DNA of 64,000 nt from Mixophyes australis (GCA_036250195.1 JAVHZZ010000008.1:3591934-3655933); one strand, 5' to 3'; positions 51,901-58,960 are shown, counted from the first letter of the stretch. Numbers and translations: made by a program. The notes: a model not told the origin generated them from the sequence alone.

Positions 51901-53077
51901 GTCATGTTGTATCAGGAGACTCACTCAGCCGACAAGTGGAAACCAACAGCTGTCATCTGGGTCCTGACAGTCTGAAATACTGCAGAAATTAGAGACATAC
52001 CACTGGGGACCTGCAATACCTCAGCTTGGAGACTGTAGTCAGGAGACGGCTCTTGTGTAATTGTGTGTAAATATAAATATATATATTTATATTATACACA
52101 AAATTTAAATTTATGTTACTCTTATGTTTGCTTGTGTGATTAATGTAAATATAAACATCACAAATAATTTTCAGAACCAGTCATGGCTTAACAGCACTTG
52201 CAAGCAGCTTTGATGTTTGCGTTATATTCTTTTCCAATATTAAAATGTCAGTTATTCAATCTAAAGGTAAATATTTTGGCAGTAGTTTGTTTCTATAATG
52301 ACTTTTATTGAAGAAATATCATAGAACATTAAAACTGTATGTCATTCTATGCTGACAGTTACAACTCCTGAATGCACGGAGAGCTGTGACGTTTACTGAC
52401 CAATGAATAAACTGCAATATTGTAATGCAGCTGCTTTGATGAAATACGGATCTAATAGCAGAAGCTGCTTCCACAAACACGAGCCCTGCAGTGACATATG
52501 TACTAGGGTTTGAATGTGCAGAATTCTGTTTTTCATCTCTGGGCTCAGTGCTGCATTCACAGCTCACAACAAAGCCGAACGCACACAGCACTTCAAATGT
52601 GACAAGAACCCCCCCCCCCCCCCTCTGACAGTAGCAGAGCCAGGCACAGCTGAGCACAACATCGCTCCGCAGGCTACTTCTGCAGCAATGAGATACACAG
52701 GATGATGCAAAAGCATCTAAAGAGGCATCGCTCTTATGCTTGTACCTTGTGTGCAATCCAGGCGTAAGAGGTACACATCATTGCTGTGTGATATTACAGT
52801 AACGTGCTGCTGCGACTGAGACTAGCAGAGAACCAGGGCAATGGGTCATTTATTTAAATTGTAAGCTCTTTGAGGTTGTTACTATCAAAACAAATTCCCT
52901 TGTCTGTAATCTTGTCAGGCCCTGTGTGAGCTGCTGGCATAGTATATAAACCACACAGACCCTCTGCTACACCTGTTATGACAGCCACCATAATAGAGCT
53001 GCCTGATGAACGTCACTTACTTTCTCCACATTGTCCATGGTGAAGTCCAGGCTCTGCTGCTCCGGTCTCCGCTCCAT
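27828..53077 (-). CDS. ipo13: Importin-13, complete 20-exon gene (start codon to stop codon)
   Basis: Importin-13 is a karyopherin-beta family receptor. Known vertebrate orthologues move cargo both ways through the nuclear pore under RanGTP control, importing for example UBC9 and the MAGO-Y14 pair and exporting eIF1A. The 20 exons listed separately add up to 2865 coding bases, or 954 residues plus TGA, against about 963 in human. All 19 introns are GT-AG and all phases join. The importin-beta N-terminal (IBN_N) domain lies at roughly residues 36-100, an exportin-1-like region follows, and HEAT repeats fill the rest. Residue identity to the mammalian protein, as remembered, is very high throughout, including near-identical stretches in exons 2, 4, 8, 10 and 13. 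The N-terminus is shorter than human by about nine residues. No frameshift or stop interrupts the frame, so the gene looks intact. The start was chosen because MERR plus an acidic, Gln-rich leader matches the human N-terminus. Confidence 0.97.
28041..28222 (-). CDS. ipo13: ipo13 exon 19
   Basis: Encodes residues 863-922 (GIGGQASRNLMEPFADILF to FAQHIL) and two bases of Arg923. Acceptor TCTGCAG, donor GTGGGT. It forms one of the last C-terminal HEAT helices. Confidence 0.96.
28909..28998 (-). CDS. ipo13: ipo13 exon 18
   Basis: Encodes residues 833-862 (MEFLPRCGELAPVGQVI to LVQGTLE). Acceptor ATCACAG, donor GTGAGG, phase 0. It corresponds to the human TELLPRCGEVESVGKVV segment and is one of the less conserved exons. 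Confidence 0.93.
29760..29818 (-). CDS. ipo13: ipo13 exon 17
   Basis: Completes Gly813 and encodes residues 814-832, VLSLKFPEPTTVKSSCGFF. Acceptor AATGCAG, donor GTGAGT after a run of T. The exon ends exactly at the family's CGFF motif. Confidence 0.93.
30917..30983 (-). CDS. ipo13: ipo13 exon 16
   Basis: Encodes residues 791-812 (ALKRKPCLFLSSELDVK to VFQC) and the first base of Gly813. Acceptor TTCACAG, donor GTAAGG. Human has LFLCERLDVKAVFQC here. Confidence 0.94.
31196..31345. mobile_element. Probable short MITE in ipo13 intron 15
   Basis: Inverted ends CAGTGGCGGCAGCCATTCTG on the left and CCACAAAACGGCCGCTTTCA on the right enclose about 100 bases. A related end appears near 22185. No clear target duplication was seen, so the borders are approximate. 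Confidence 0.4.
32926..32978 (-). CDS. ipo13: ipo13 exon 15
   Basis: A 53-base exon that completes Gly773 and encodes residues 774-790, PRDHPDIVDSFMQLLAQ, identical to the family as remembered. Acceptor TTTTTAG, donor GTGTGT. Confidence 0.94.
34291..34490 (+). promoter_or_regulatory. CCAAT/TATA promoter-like module, antisense inside ipo13 intron 14
   Basis: Two arms, 34291-34316 (GAGCTCTGATTGGTAGAAAG then CTTCAA) and 34382-34407, form a 26-base inverted repeat. The module carries GATTGG/CCAAT motifs at 34298, 34317, 34378 and 34394. A TATA-like CATATAAG lies at 34419-34426. About 60 bases further, AAAGATGAAGG is followed by a consensus donor GTAAGT (34489-34494). The order resembles a TATA promoter with NF-Y sites and a short first exon on the strand opposite to ipo13. 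No second exon was recognised, and the inverted repeat may instead be a decayed MITE. Confidence 0.3.
35917..35956. repeat. Perfect 17-bp hairpin in ipo13 intron 14
   Basis: TCTGTCTTTTAGAAATC and its exact reverse complement are separated by the six-base loop TGTAAC. Too short for a microRNA precursor; possibly the tip of an older inverted repeat. Confidence 0.9.
36847..36943 (-). CDS. ipo13: ipo13 exon 14
   Basis: Encodes residues 741-772 (MVHIFAHEPAHFPPIKALF to LFQQ) and the first base of Gly773. Acceptor CGACAG, donor GTTAGT. The first residue is Met where human has Leu. Confidence 0.95.
37060..37760 (-). mobile_element. Penelope-like retroelement, decayed reverse transcriptase relic
   Basis: Translating the minus strand with a few frame shifts gives, in order: NPADKGGG, LLDVTVQNGVTSREE, HLPKIHK, IISGINSMTANLSFYVDYFL, QPLVTSL and finally FDNNYYLQVMGMAMG followed by a YTNLCMG-like segment. 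These are characteristic reverse transcriptase blocks of Penelope-like elements (PKIHK; NLSxYVDxFLQP; YYLQxxGxAMG). Stops and indels interrupt it throughout. It lies in ipo13 intron 13 in the same orientation as the gene. No GIY-YIG endonuclease part was recognised. Confidence 0.85.
38341..38373. repeat. 22-G homopolymer run in ipo13 intron 13
   Basis: G at 38352-38373 without interruption, preceded by GTGGGTGGA. The ipo13 transcript would carry a C run here. Confidence 0.95.
38482..38862. repeat. About 30-bp C-rich minisatellite in ipo13 intron 13
   Basis: Repeats of CCTGACCTACCACCCTACCC followed by CCGCTCAGTC, alternating with a shorter form (CCTGACCTACCCTTGCTCAGT). The block ends about 120 bases from exon 13's donor. 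Open frames through it are a consequence of the repeat. Confidence 0.92.
38985..39122 (-). CDS. ipo13: ipo13 exon 13
   Basis: Encodes residues 695-740 (AVCAIFEKSVKTLLDD to IDLTRQ). Acceptor TCACAG, donor GTGGGT, phase 0. Intron 12, between this exon and exon 12, is only 91 bases. A minisatellite begins about 120 bases downstream in intron 13. Confidence 0.96.
39214..39294 (-). CDS. ipo13: ipo13 exon 12 (acceptor copied by upstream repeat)
   Basis: Encodes residues 668-694 (VVLVLQQVFQLIRK to NDAQVVE), phase 0 at both ends, donor GTGAGT. The acceptor plus the first bases of this exon are repeated twice more in tandem just upstream in intron 11. The copy used in this model is the exon-proximal one, because only it keeps the reading frame. 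Confidence 0.95.
39280..39500. repeat. Three-copy tandem repeat (86/83 bp) carrying an exon acceptor
   Basis: The block GCAGAACCAGCACCACCTGC, then AGGAGACA, occurs at 39281, 39367 and 39450 (offsets 86 and 83). It is followed each time by GCATAA-TACCATGGGGTGAT and AATAGTCTGTACAGTATGTG. On the minus strand each copy is CTCCTGCAG|GTGGTGCTGGTTCTGCAGC, meaning the intron 11 acceptor and the first bases of exon 12. Only the copy at 39281 is joined to the full exon. Confidence 0.95.
39638..39781 (-). CDS. ipo13: ipo13 exon 11
   Basis: Encodes residues 620-667 (PNPSNKLAIIHILGLLSN to VVQGPNP). The acidic linker after LFTTLDIS, here CHDDDREAAEVKK, is the variable part compared with mammals. Acceptor TGTGCAG, donor GTGAGT, phase 0. 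Confidence 0.96.
40300..40434 (-). CDS. ipo13: ipo13 exon 10
   Basis: Encodes residues 575-619 (TSQCMWLMQALGFLLSALQ to EKLADET). Acceptor TTCCAG, donor GTACGT, phase 0 at both ends. Confidence 0.96.
40531..40557 (-). CDS. ipo13: ipo13 exon 9 (27-base microexon)
   Basis: A nine-codon exon, EVLLKQIHK (residues 566-574), between a TTCCAG acceptor and a GTAATA donor. It is phase 0 at both ends. Human importin-13 has DVLMKQIHK at this place, which supports the call despite the size. Only 96 bases of intron separate it from exon 10. Confidence 0.92.
40558..41941 (-). other. ipo13: ipo13 intron 8 (1.38 kb)
   Basis: AT-rich, with an (AAAC)n tract near 40921-40945 and a run of about 20 T near 41452-41471. 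No gene recognised. Confidence 0.6.
41942..42123 (-). CDS. ipo13: ipo13 exon 8
   Basis: Completes Gly505 and encodes residues 506-565, with NPELSVSSVSTLKKICREC and ending YAANIVAVSQ. Acceptor TTATTAG, donor GTAATT, phase 0. This is one of the best conserved HEAT segments of the protein. Confidence 0.96.
42416..42596. mobile_element. Short hAT-like MITE in ipo13 intron 7
   Basis: The ends CAGTGTTTCCCAAACCCTGT and CCAAAATC-type sequence ending TCTCTG are imperfect inverted repeats (CAGTGTTTCCCAAA against CAGAGATTCCAAAA). The flanks TATTAATG and CATTAATC agree at six of eight positions, compatible with a decayed 8-bp target duplication. Non-coding. Confidence 0.65.
43211..43358 (-). CDS. ipo13: ipo13 exon 7
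   Basis: Encodes residues 456-504 (HTEALLYGFQSIAET to LADTVMFTI) and the first base of Gly505. Acceptor CTCCAG, donor GTAAGA. Confidence 0.96.
43670..43790 (-). CDS. ipo13: ipo13 exon 6
   Basis: Completes Arg415 and encodes residues 416-455, beginning VDISDTLMYVYEMLGAELL. Acceptor TTGCAG, donor GTCAGT, phase 0. A LINE/SINE tail lies 100-190 bases upstream in intron 5. Confidence 0.95.
43884..43980 (-). repeat. LINE/SINE 3' tail fragment (family A) in ipo13 intron 5
   Basis: Minus-strand copy of a dispersed tail: GGGGCAGGGACTGATGTGAG then TGAGTTCTCTGTACAGCGCT, TATATAAATAACTGATGATG. The same family occurs at 46569-46718 and 48700-48973. Confidence 0.8.
44370..44536 (-). CDS. ipo13: ipo13 exon 5
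   Basis: Encodes residues 360-414 (DDILSFDTEKQTVY to EKEQFRIY) plus two bases of Arg415. Acceptor CCCTAG, donor GTACGG. The VYFQLVEVLLQKAQFP segment is family-typical. Confidence 0.95.
45306..45447 (-). CDS. ipo13: ipo13 exon 4
   Basis: Completes Arg312 and encodes residues 313-359, including SFLALVNMIMFCTGIPGHYP, which is almost invariant in vertebrate importin-13. Acceptor TTGCAG, donor GTGCGC after CTGCAG, phase 0. Confidence 0.96.
46369..46509 (-). CDS. ipo13: ipo13 exon 3
   Basis: Completes Arg265 and encodes residues 266-311 (YVNSLLKLIP to LGENHS), ending two bases into codon 312. Acceptor TTAG, donor GTACGT. The SHGICRIVVALGENHS segment matches the importin-13 family closely. A LINE/SINE tail begins only about 60 bases upstream, in intron 2. 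Confidence 0.95.
46569..46718 (-). repeat. LINE/SINE 3' tail fragment (family A) in ipo13 intron 2
   Basis: Same family as the 43884 fragment, longer at its 5' side (TGTGTGTATGTTAGGGGATT, TAGATTGTAAGCTCC) and ending in a (GAT)n tail. It lies about 60 bases upstream of exon 3's acceptor. Confidence 0.82.
48700..48973 (+). repeat. LINE/SINE 3' tail (family A), longest copy, in ipo13 intron 2
   Basis: Plus-strand copy starting with the widespread vertebrate repeat segment GGAGTTTGTATGTTCTCCCC and running through GGTTAATTGGCTGCTAACAA, GTAAGCTCC, CAGCGCTGCGGAATTAGTGG to AAATGATGATGAT. This gives the family's fuller structure. It is antisense to ipo13, unlike the other two copies. Confidence 0.82.
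50385..51121 (-). CDS. ipo13: ipo13 exon 2 (large, IBN_N domain)
   Basis: This 737-base exon encodes residues 20-264 and two bases of Arg265. It begins ALHQLYYDPNI after a CCCTAG acceptor and ends ISQPDAQ with AG before the donor GTCAGA. It carries the IBN_N (RanGTP-binding) region with KWLMQAQVSPQAW and the first HEAT repeats, including KVPEIQYFGASALHIKISRYW and the LLTVLPEEFQTSRLP segment. The exon is unusually long for this gene, as in mammals. Confidence 0.97.
51122..53020 (-). other. ipo13: ipo13 intron 1 (1.90 kb)
   Basis: Contains a run of 15 C near 52609-52623, an AT palindrome near 52074-52098 and a LINE-like 3' tail at about 52855-52960 (ATTGTAAGCTCTTTGAGG). No coding sequence recognised. 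Confidence 0.6.
53021..53077 (-). CDS. ipo13: ipo13 exon 1 (coding part)
   Basis: Encodes residues 1-19, beginning MERRPEQQ and ending DNVEK. The exon ends in GAGAAA followed by the donor GTAAGTGA, phase 0. The frame remains open upstream of this ATG for about 55 codons with no in-frame ATG, so the 5' limit of translation rests on homology, not on an upstream stop. Confidence 0.93.
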
Positions 53078-53320
53078 CTCTGGGTCCGGGAGGGGGCTGG
53101 TGGGGAGGTGATGGAGGGGTTTGGTGTGCCCAGAGGAGAGTGATGGTGAATCAGCACATCTCAGAGCTGCATGGATGGGACCTGCTCTCTCATCTCTGTG
53201 CAGCTGTGATGTGAAGCTCACCCAGCAGAGGGGAGGGGGCACTCACAGTCACCTCCCAGCTGATTACAGAGCATGTGAGTGTGCCTTCCTCTTCCTCACA
53301 TCCGCACTTTATTCAGGCTT

Positions 53321-53998
53321 GTCAGTGAGTGTGCACTCTTCTCTGCAGTAAGTCTCTCCTTAGTGGCATTCAGTCCCTTATTTCTCAGTGGATACTCAGG
53401 TCTGTGGTGAGTCTCTAATTTGTGAACACTCAACTCTGCAGTGAGTCTCTCTTTAGAGTACACTAAGCTCACCAGATACTATTTCCCTCCTGAGAGTGCA
53501 CTCAGATCTGTAGTCTCTTCTTTTTTAGTGTGCATTCAGCTCTGCAGTCACTCTCCCTCCTGAGTGTGCACTCACCTCTTCAGTCAGTCAGTTTCTAACT
53601 CCTGTGTGTGTACTCAGCTCCTTATACAGTCTCTTCCTCCTGAGTTTGCACTCAGCTTCTCAGTCAGTTTCTCCCTTCTGAGTCTGCACTCAGCTTCTCA
53701 GTCAGTGTTTTCCTCCTGAGTCTGCACTCAGCTTCCCAGTCAGTGTTTTTCTCCTGAGTCTGCCCTCAGCTTCTCAGTCAGTGTTTCCCTCCTGAGTGTG
53801 CACTCAGCTTCTCAGTCAGTGTTTCCCTCCTGAGTGTGCACTCAGCTTCTCAGTCAGTTTCTCCCTTCTGAGTGTGCACTCAGCTTCTCAGTCAGTGTTT
53901 TCCTCCTGAGTCTGCACTCAGCTTCTAAGTCAGTCTCTCCCTCCTAAGTGTACACTCAGCTTCTCAGTCTCTCCCTCCTGAGTGTGCACTCAGTGTCT
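53321..53998. repeat. 38-bp minisatellite just upstream of ipo13 exon 1
   Basis: Imperfect tandem copies of a unit of about 38 bases, containing CTCCTGAGTGTGCACTCAGC followed by TTCTCAGTCAGTG. The right half is most regular and the left half more decayed, with units that vary in CTCTGCAGT versus CTTCTCAGT. The unit has internal dyad symmetry (TGAGTGTGCACTCA). It starts about 245 bases upstream of the ipo13 ATG. Confidence 0.9.
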
Positions 53999-54115
53999 GG
54001 CACGGGCTGCAGGCCGCTCTCAGTGTCCCCGGGCTGCGCCGCTCTCACCCTCAGACACCTCAGTAACGGGGTCCTGGCAGGGCTGCCCGCACAGATGCCG
54101 GTGTCAAATCCACAG
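53998..54115 (-). promoter_or_regulatory. GC-rich patch upstream of ipo13, candidate promoter
   Basis: A short CpG-containing, GC-rich block (around CCCCGGGCTGCGCCGCTC) about 0.95-1.0 kb upstream of the ipo13 start codon. It is the only such block between exon 1 and the transposon field. If transcription starts here, the 38-bp minisatellite at 53.3-54.0 kb lies in the 5' UTR or a 5' intron. No TATA box is evident. Assignment to ipo13 is by position only. Confidence 0.35.
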
Positions 54116-54435
54116 CGAGAACACGTAAATATCACGTACTAACCACAGGAATCCCACCCTGCTGAGTACTCGCCCTACACTGAGGGTTCACAGTACGAAA
54201 TATTCCAGTAAAATCATAGTTTGGGGTCTAATTATAAAACCGGCACTGACGAAGACCACTGTGCAAGGACCCAGGCTCATGGGAGTTGTAGTTTCCAGCA
54301 CTTGTCCTATTTCCAGGAACTGGAATCTGCTATTTATAAGGAGACATATTATCAGGTCTCACAATAGCTAAAAAATGAAAAGTTAGTGTCATCCCTTCCA
54401 TTATTCTATATAAACCTGTGTAATGGCAGCAAGTA

Positions 54436-54467
<32 letters not shown>

Positions 54468-54800
54468 CTTTTATTTATAAGGCGCCACAAAGGGTCCGCA
54501 GCACCGTACGTGAAATATACAGAAAGCAGCGATCCATAACACATAACATGATACATGAAGAACAAAATTCAAAGACCAGACAGATACTGAATGAATAAAT
54601 ATACAGGTAACACAGTGATGTAGAAATTATATGAGGGACAGTGAGTGATGGTAGTAATCAGTGGGAAGTAGGACTGAGCTTAAGAAAACAGTGCTAGGGA
54701 AGCAGCCAAGAGATGGTACAGAGGGTGATGGGATATTAAAGGAGAACACAAGGATAGAGGGCCCTGGTCCTGAGAGCTTACATCCTAAAGGACAGGGGGA
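54436..54800 (-). repeat. CR1/L2-like tail with (AAT)n end
   Basis: On the minus strand: TGTAAGCTCTCAGGACCAGG, GGTGCTGCGGACCCTTTGTG, CGCCTTATAAATAAAAGATA, then AATAATAATAAT. It has the same architecture as other frog LINE tails (GCTGCGG...TATAAATAAA then a short repeat) but is a different family from the GAT-tailed copies. Confidence 0.75.
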
Positions 54801-55560
54801 GACACAGAGAGGGTGGTACCGACTGGGGGAGTGGGGTATGACCCCCTTACCACAAATGATGAAAGATTATTACATGAATCCATCACTCTTTTTTCTTCCT
54901 TATATTACATTTCAGTCTTTTCCCTCCAAATGTGTCGCCTTATTCTAGAAATTATTGTATTGTAAAGAATACGGCCATCCTGAACTATTAATATCTTTAC
55001 GTTTCTATCACTCCCTTCTGTCCTCTAAGCAGTACAATATTTATCATGTAGTCTCTCCTGATAATTCTTGTTATATAGCGCATGCACCATTTTAGAAACC
55101 CTTCACTGAATAGTTTGTCATTTTTTTTACTTTTTGATGATATGGCCTCTAGAATTGTACACAGTATTCCAGGTGCTGGAACTGCGTTTTGTCACGTCCC
55201 TCCATGCTCCCTTACCCACTTAAAAGGATCTATAAGTCATAGTTCCATGACAATGGCGAGAGATTGGGAAGGAGATGTCTGTAGGAAGCAGTGTGTTTGG
55301 CAGGAGACGACCAATGTTCTGCTTGGCATGTTGTGTATATTTGTAGTTGCAGCTATGACACGTGTTCTATTACTGTCCATTTACAAAAAATAGCTTCTGT
55401 AAACTATATCCATAATTTACACCCCCTCCAAAAACTGACCATGCCCCTTCTGGTCTTGTGCCACCGCTTCACTAGGGTCATAGGGTCGCATACGCTTTTA
55501 ATAAAAAAAAACAACGGGGATACCATGCGGAATTGATGAGCGGGGTGGGACCATGTGTAG
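54801..55560. other. Intergenic, no gene recognised
   Basis: Short frames only, ending in a G-rich stretch related to the flanks of the next element. Confidence 0.4.
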
Positions 55561-55590
55561 GGGGTGCGCTGGGTAGGACCGTGCGTAGGT

Positions 55591-55905
55591 CATACTTGCC
55601 AACTCTCCCGGAATGTCCGGGAGACTCCCGCATTTTGCGAGAGTCTCCCGGACTCCCGGGCGAGTGTGGCAATCTCCCGAATTCTGCCCACTTCCTAGTG
55701 AAGTGGGCAGAATTAGATCCCAAACGCCGCGATTCCCGATGAATCGCGGCGTTTAGCCCCGCCCCCCGCTGTCAAATGACGCAATTTGCGTCATGTCGTC
55801 ACAGGGGGCGGGGCCGAAATGACGCGATTTTGGCCGCCCCGCCCCCTCACGCCCCCCTCCACTGGCTGGCTCCCGGAAGAGAGCTGAAGAAAGTAGGTAA
55901 GTATG
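55591..55905 (+). mobile_element. Short hAT-like non-autonomous element, copy 2
   Basis: Starts CATACTTGCCAACTCTCCCG and ends GTAAGTATG. The exact 8-bp duplication GCGTAGGT lies at 55583-55590 and 55906-55913. The interior carries dyads CCGGGAGACTCCCG, CTGCCCACTTCCTAGTGAAG with its inverted partner, and GACGCAATTTGCGTCA. Longer than the 16930 copy but the same family. The 8-bp duplication points to hAT-type transposition. Non-coding. Confidence 0.88.
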
Positions 55906-57183
55906 GCGTAGGTGGTGCGCTGGGTAGGACCGTGCGTGGGATGGGACCGTGCCGGGGTGGTGCACGGGGGGTTGTGCGTGAGGGATGCCGTGCGGAGGTT
56001 GTGCGTGAAGTAGTATGACTGTCAGTGAATGGAGACATGAAAGATGTGTGACTGGTCAGTAACAATGGTTGAAGCCTTCACGTGGCGTAACTTTTCTTTT
56101 CTGTCTTAACACCAATTTGTCTTCACTGATGTCTTATCTTTATCTCTCCTCTCTCTTCCTTCAGTCTCCAGCCTTTTCTTTTAGGACTCTCTTCCCCTTA
56201 TTCCCCCAGTTTCTCTCCTCTTCTCTTACTCCTTTCTCTGTGCAGCTGATCAGACCCCCGTTATCTGTGCTGCAGATGTAGATTAATTAGCTGATTACAT
56301 ATGTATTGCCCCCTCCCAGCCATTTCATTCTTCTATCCTTCCCCACCCAGCTCCTTTTTCCCACTTTCTCCTTCATGCCTCTACTCGGTCTTGCCCAGTT
56401 TCATTCATTTTCCCGCGCTCCTACTTTGTCTGGCTCTCCTTCCCCGCCCGGAGAGCCATCTTCAATCTCCCTCCTGGTCAACAGCGCCGGCTGGCGCTTG
56501 TTAGTGTCCGACAGCGGCGGCGGCGGCATGCCCAGTGCCGGCCACGGGCAGATTTCTGGCCCCCGAAGCCCCTTTTACTTACTCAGCGCAGAATTAGTTT
56601 ATCCTGCGCCCAGTCGCCCATCCCGGCATAGAACATATTATTTAAATTTTAATAATAGATGTACAATAACTGAGGCCATCTGCTGATATAAATAGCATTT
56701 TGAAAGTGGAACTTTAATAACCCACACGTGTGAAGCAGCTGGTCATACATGTGAAATGGGTGTTCTACAGACTGACATACAACAGTTTTGTAATTGCAGC
56801 CTTTGCTGACAGCTTCCAGAATAATCTGCCTGGACTTGAACGATAGTGTAATGTATGTACGGAGAGAAGGTATAATAATGATAGAGATTGTTCTGCTGTG
56901 CGGTCAATTTGTTCATTTACATTTGTGTGTGCAAGTTGTGGGGGATAGCACAATAAGGGGAATCTGGATCATGCAAATGTATAAATCATGATATTTACCC
57001 TGTTGGTAGATCTAATAATGCTTGCACATGGCAATATATATCTTATAAAGAGCACATAACTCGTGCAAAGCTCACAACTGTCCCGAATTAGGTGGGACAG
57101 TCCTGTTTTGAGTCAGCACATTTTTCCCAACTCATGAGAAGTTGGGAGGTTTGTACCCGCTTACCAAGGTGCCCTTCGCATTT
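55906..57183. other. Intergenic flank between two elements
   Basis: Begins with GC-rich GTGCGTG-type repeats to about 56010. A pyrimidine-rich stretch at 56090-56470 gives open frames by composition. No gene recognised. Confidence 0.4.
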
Positions 57184-57188
57184 GAAGG

Positions 57189-57474
57189 CAGTGGCGCACG
57201 CAGGGGGGGTTTCTGAGTCTCTAGAAACCCCCACCTGCGCTAACTAAGTGGCCACTGTCCTATACAGCAGCCGCGGCGCTGTCAAAGAAGCGTCCGCGGC
57301 GGGCACCGCTGCAGACGCTTCTTAGACAGCGCCGCTGCTGCTGTATAGGACAGCGCTGGCGAAATGGAGCTGCTGCGCATGCGCATGCGCAGCAGCTCTC
57401 TCTCGGGTTTTTTTTTTTTTTTTTGGGTCGGCGGGGGGAAACCCCCCCTACCGACAATCCTCCGTGCGCCGCTG
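57189..57474. mobile_element. Foldback MITE with 30-bp perfect palindrome
   Basis: Ends CAGTGGCGCACGCAGG and CCGTGCGCCGCTG are inverted, and GAAGG is repeated directly on both sides (57184-57188, 57475-57479). Inside, TGTCCTATACAGCAG...GGCGCTGTC pairs with GACAGCGCC...CTGCTGTATAGGACA. At 57368-57397 lies an exact 30-base palindrome, AGCTGCTGCGCAT followed by its mirror, containing GCGCATGCGCATGCGC. Probably a non-autonomous DNA transposon; the superfamily is uncertain because the duplication is five bases. Confidence 0.8.
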
Positions 57475-57796
57475 GAAGGATGTATTTAGGGGAGGCGCGA
57501 GGTGTTCGGGGCTGCGTCTCCATTAGTAGGGATCATTGGTCCCTGTGGTAAATCCATTCTCATTTTACACCGATATCTGTTTCAGCAAGATTACTACAAA
57601 CTGCTTTAGGTCTGACAGCTCTTGAAAAAATACCAATGAGGAAGTCTACCAGATAGACAAAACGTGTTGGGTATTCATCACTAACACAGGACAGAACCAG
57701 ACTAACTTGTAGCCGGTGCTCTTTCAACACCAGCCGAAAATCAGGGAGGTTGTGATAAATTAAATATATGGAATATATTATATATGAATACAGTAA

Positions 57797-57847
57797 ATAT
57801 ATATTTACTGATAAAAATGTTGCTGTGTTCAATACTTATTTCACCCG

Positions 57848-57916
<69 letters not shown>
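57797..57916. repeat. Outward Tc1 end and (TA)n tract facing the next Tc1 end
   Basis: TGCTGTGTTCAATACTTATT then TCACCCGCTG is a terminal repeat of the Tc1 family seen at 57917-60553. Here it runs into TGTGTG(TA)n before the next copy begins in inverted orientation. Two ends of the family therefore sit head to head across about 65 bases of dinucleotide repeat. Confidence 0.75.
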
Positions 57917-57918
<2 letters not shown>

Positions 57919-58465
57919 ACACGGGTGAAATAAGTATGCACATAGCAACATTTTTCTCAGTAAATATATACTTAATGTGGGTAGTTTAATGAAATTTACA
58001 TCAAATGTCAGCAGCAACCCTTGCAATCCACACATGCGAAGAAATCAAATCATAGATGTCAATAATTTAAGCTTTGTGTAATAATGTGAAATGACACAGG
58101 GAAGAAGTATTGAACACGCTTCCTGAAATGTATTTAATACTTTGTACAAAAGCCTTTATTGGTGATGACAGCTTCAAGATGTCTCCTGTATGAAGAAACT
58201 AGTCGCATACATTGCTCAGGTGTGATTTTGCCGCAATAGTCTTCAAATCTTGAAGGTTCCGTGGGCTTCTTCTATGAACTCTGGTTTTTAGTTCTTTCCA
58301 TAGATTTTCAATTGGATTCAAGTCAGCTGATTGGCTAGGCCATTCTAACTGCTTTTTTTGCTAATTAAAGGTCTTTCTGAAGCTCTCCACAATGGGTCCT
58401 TGGTTTTTGCACAACTCTTCTGATATTTTTTTTTTCACTCCTTTGTCAAAAATCGTGCATCCAGG

Positions 58466-58960
58466 CCCGGATTTACCGCTAGGCAACCTAGGCAACTGCC
58501 TATGGCCCAGCGGTCCCCAGAGCTGACGGTGAGCGGGGTAGGCAAGGCAGAGGGGCGCTTTCCTCCGCCTGATATTCCTCTCTTTCCATAGTAAAGAAAA
58601 TCGCGGCAGAAAATTGATTTACGAAAAAAATCAAAATCACCTGACAGCGCGGCGGCTCCCGGCAGTCTCCTCCCCTCCTCTCTCCCACTGAATGTTGGGC
58701 GTAACGTCATCACGCCCGACATCATTTTCAGTGAGAATTCAGCGAGGAGAGGAGCAGCGGCAGCGCGACACAGATGAAAGAAGAAAACACAAAAGGAGAA
58801 AAGAAGAAGAGAAAAAGGCAATGGAAAGGTAAGTAAAATAACGGAGGCACATAGCGTGAGGGACACGAGAGAATTGTGGAACAAGCATGGAGGGCAGTGT
58901 GAGGGGAAATAAACAAGGGGAACCAAAATATGGAGGACACAGTGTGAGGCTGTCACGAAT
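58466..58960. repeat. Dispersed repeat inserted in the Tc1 element
   Basis: Starts CCAGGCCCGGATTTACCGCT then AGGCAACCTAGGCAAC, a sequence I recognise only as a common frog interspersed repeat (a similar phrase, GGGGCCTCATGAGG...CCAGTATCTTGCC, appears near 59985). The frame of 173 codons across it on the minus strand has no family resemblance. Confidence 0.45.

Noticed and set aside
58435..58956. 173-codon minus-strand frame rich in Phe, Leu and Ser
   Set aside because: It lies across a dispersed repeat and a purine-rich stretch; no domain, no start context, no homology recognised.
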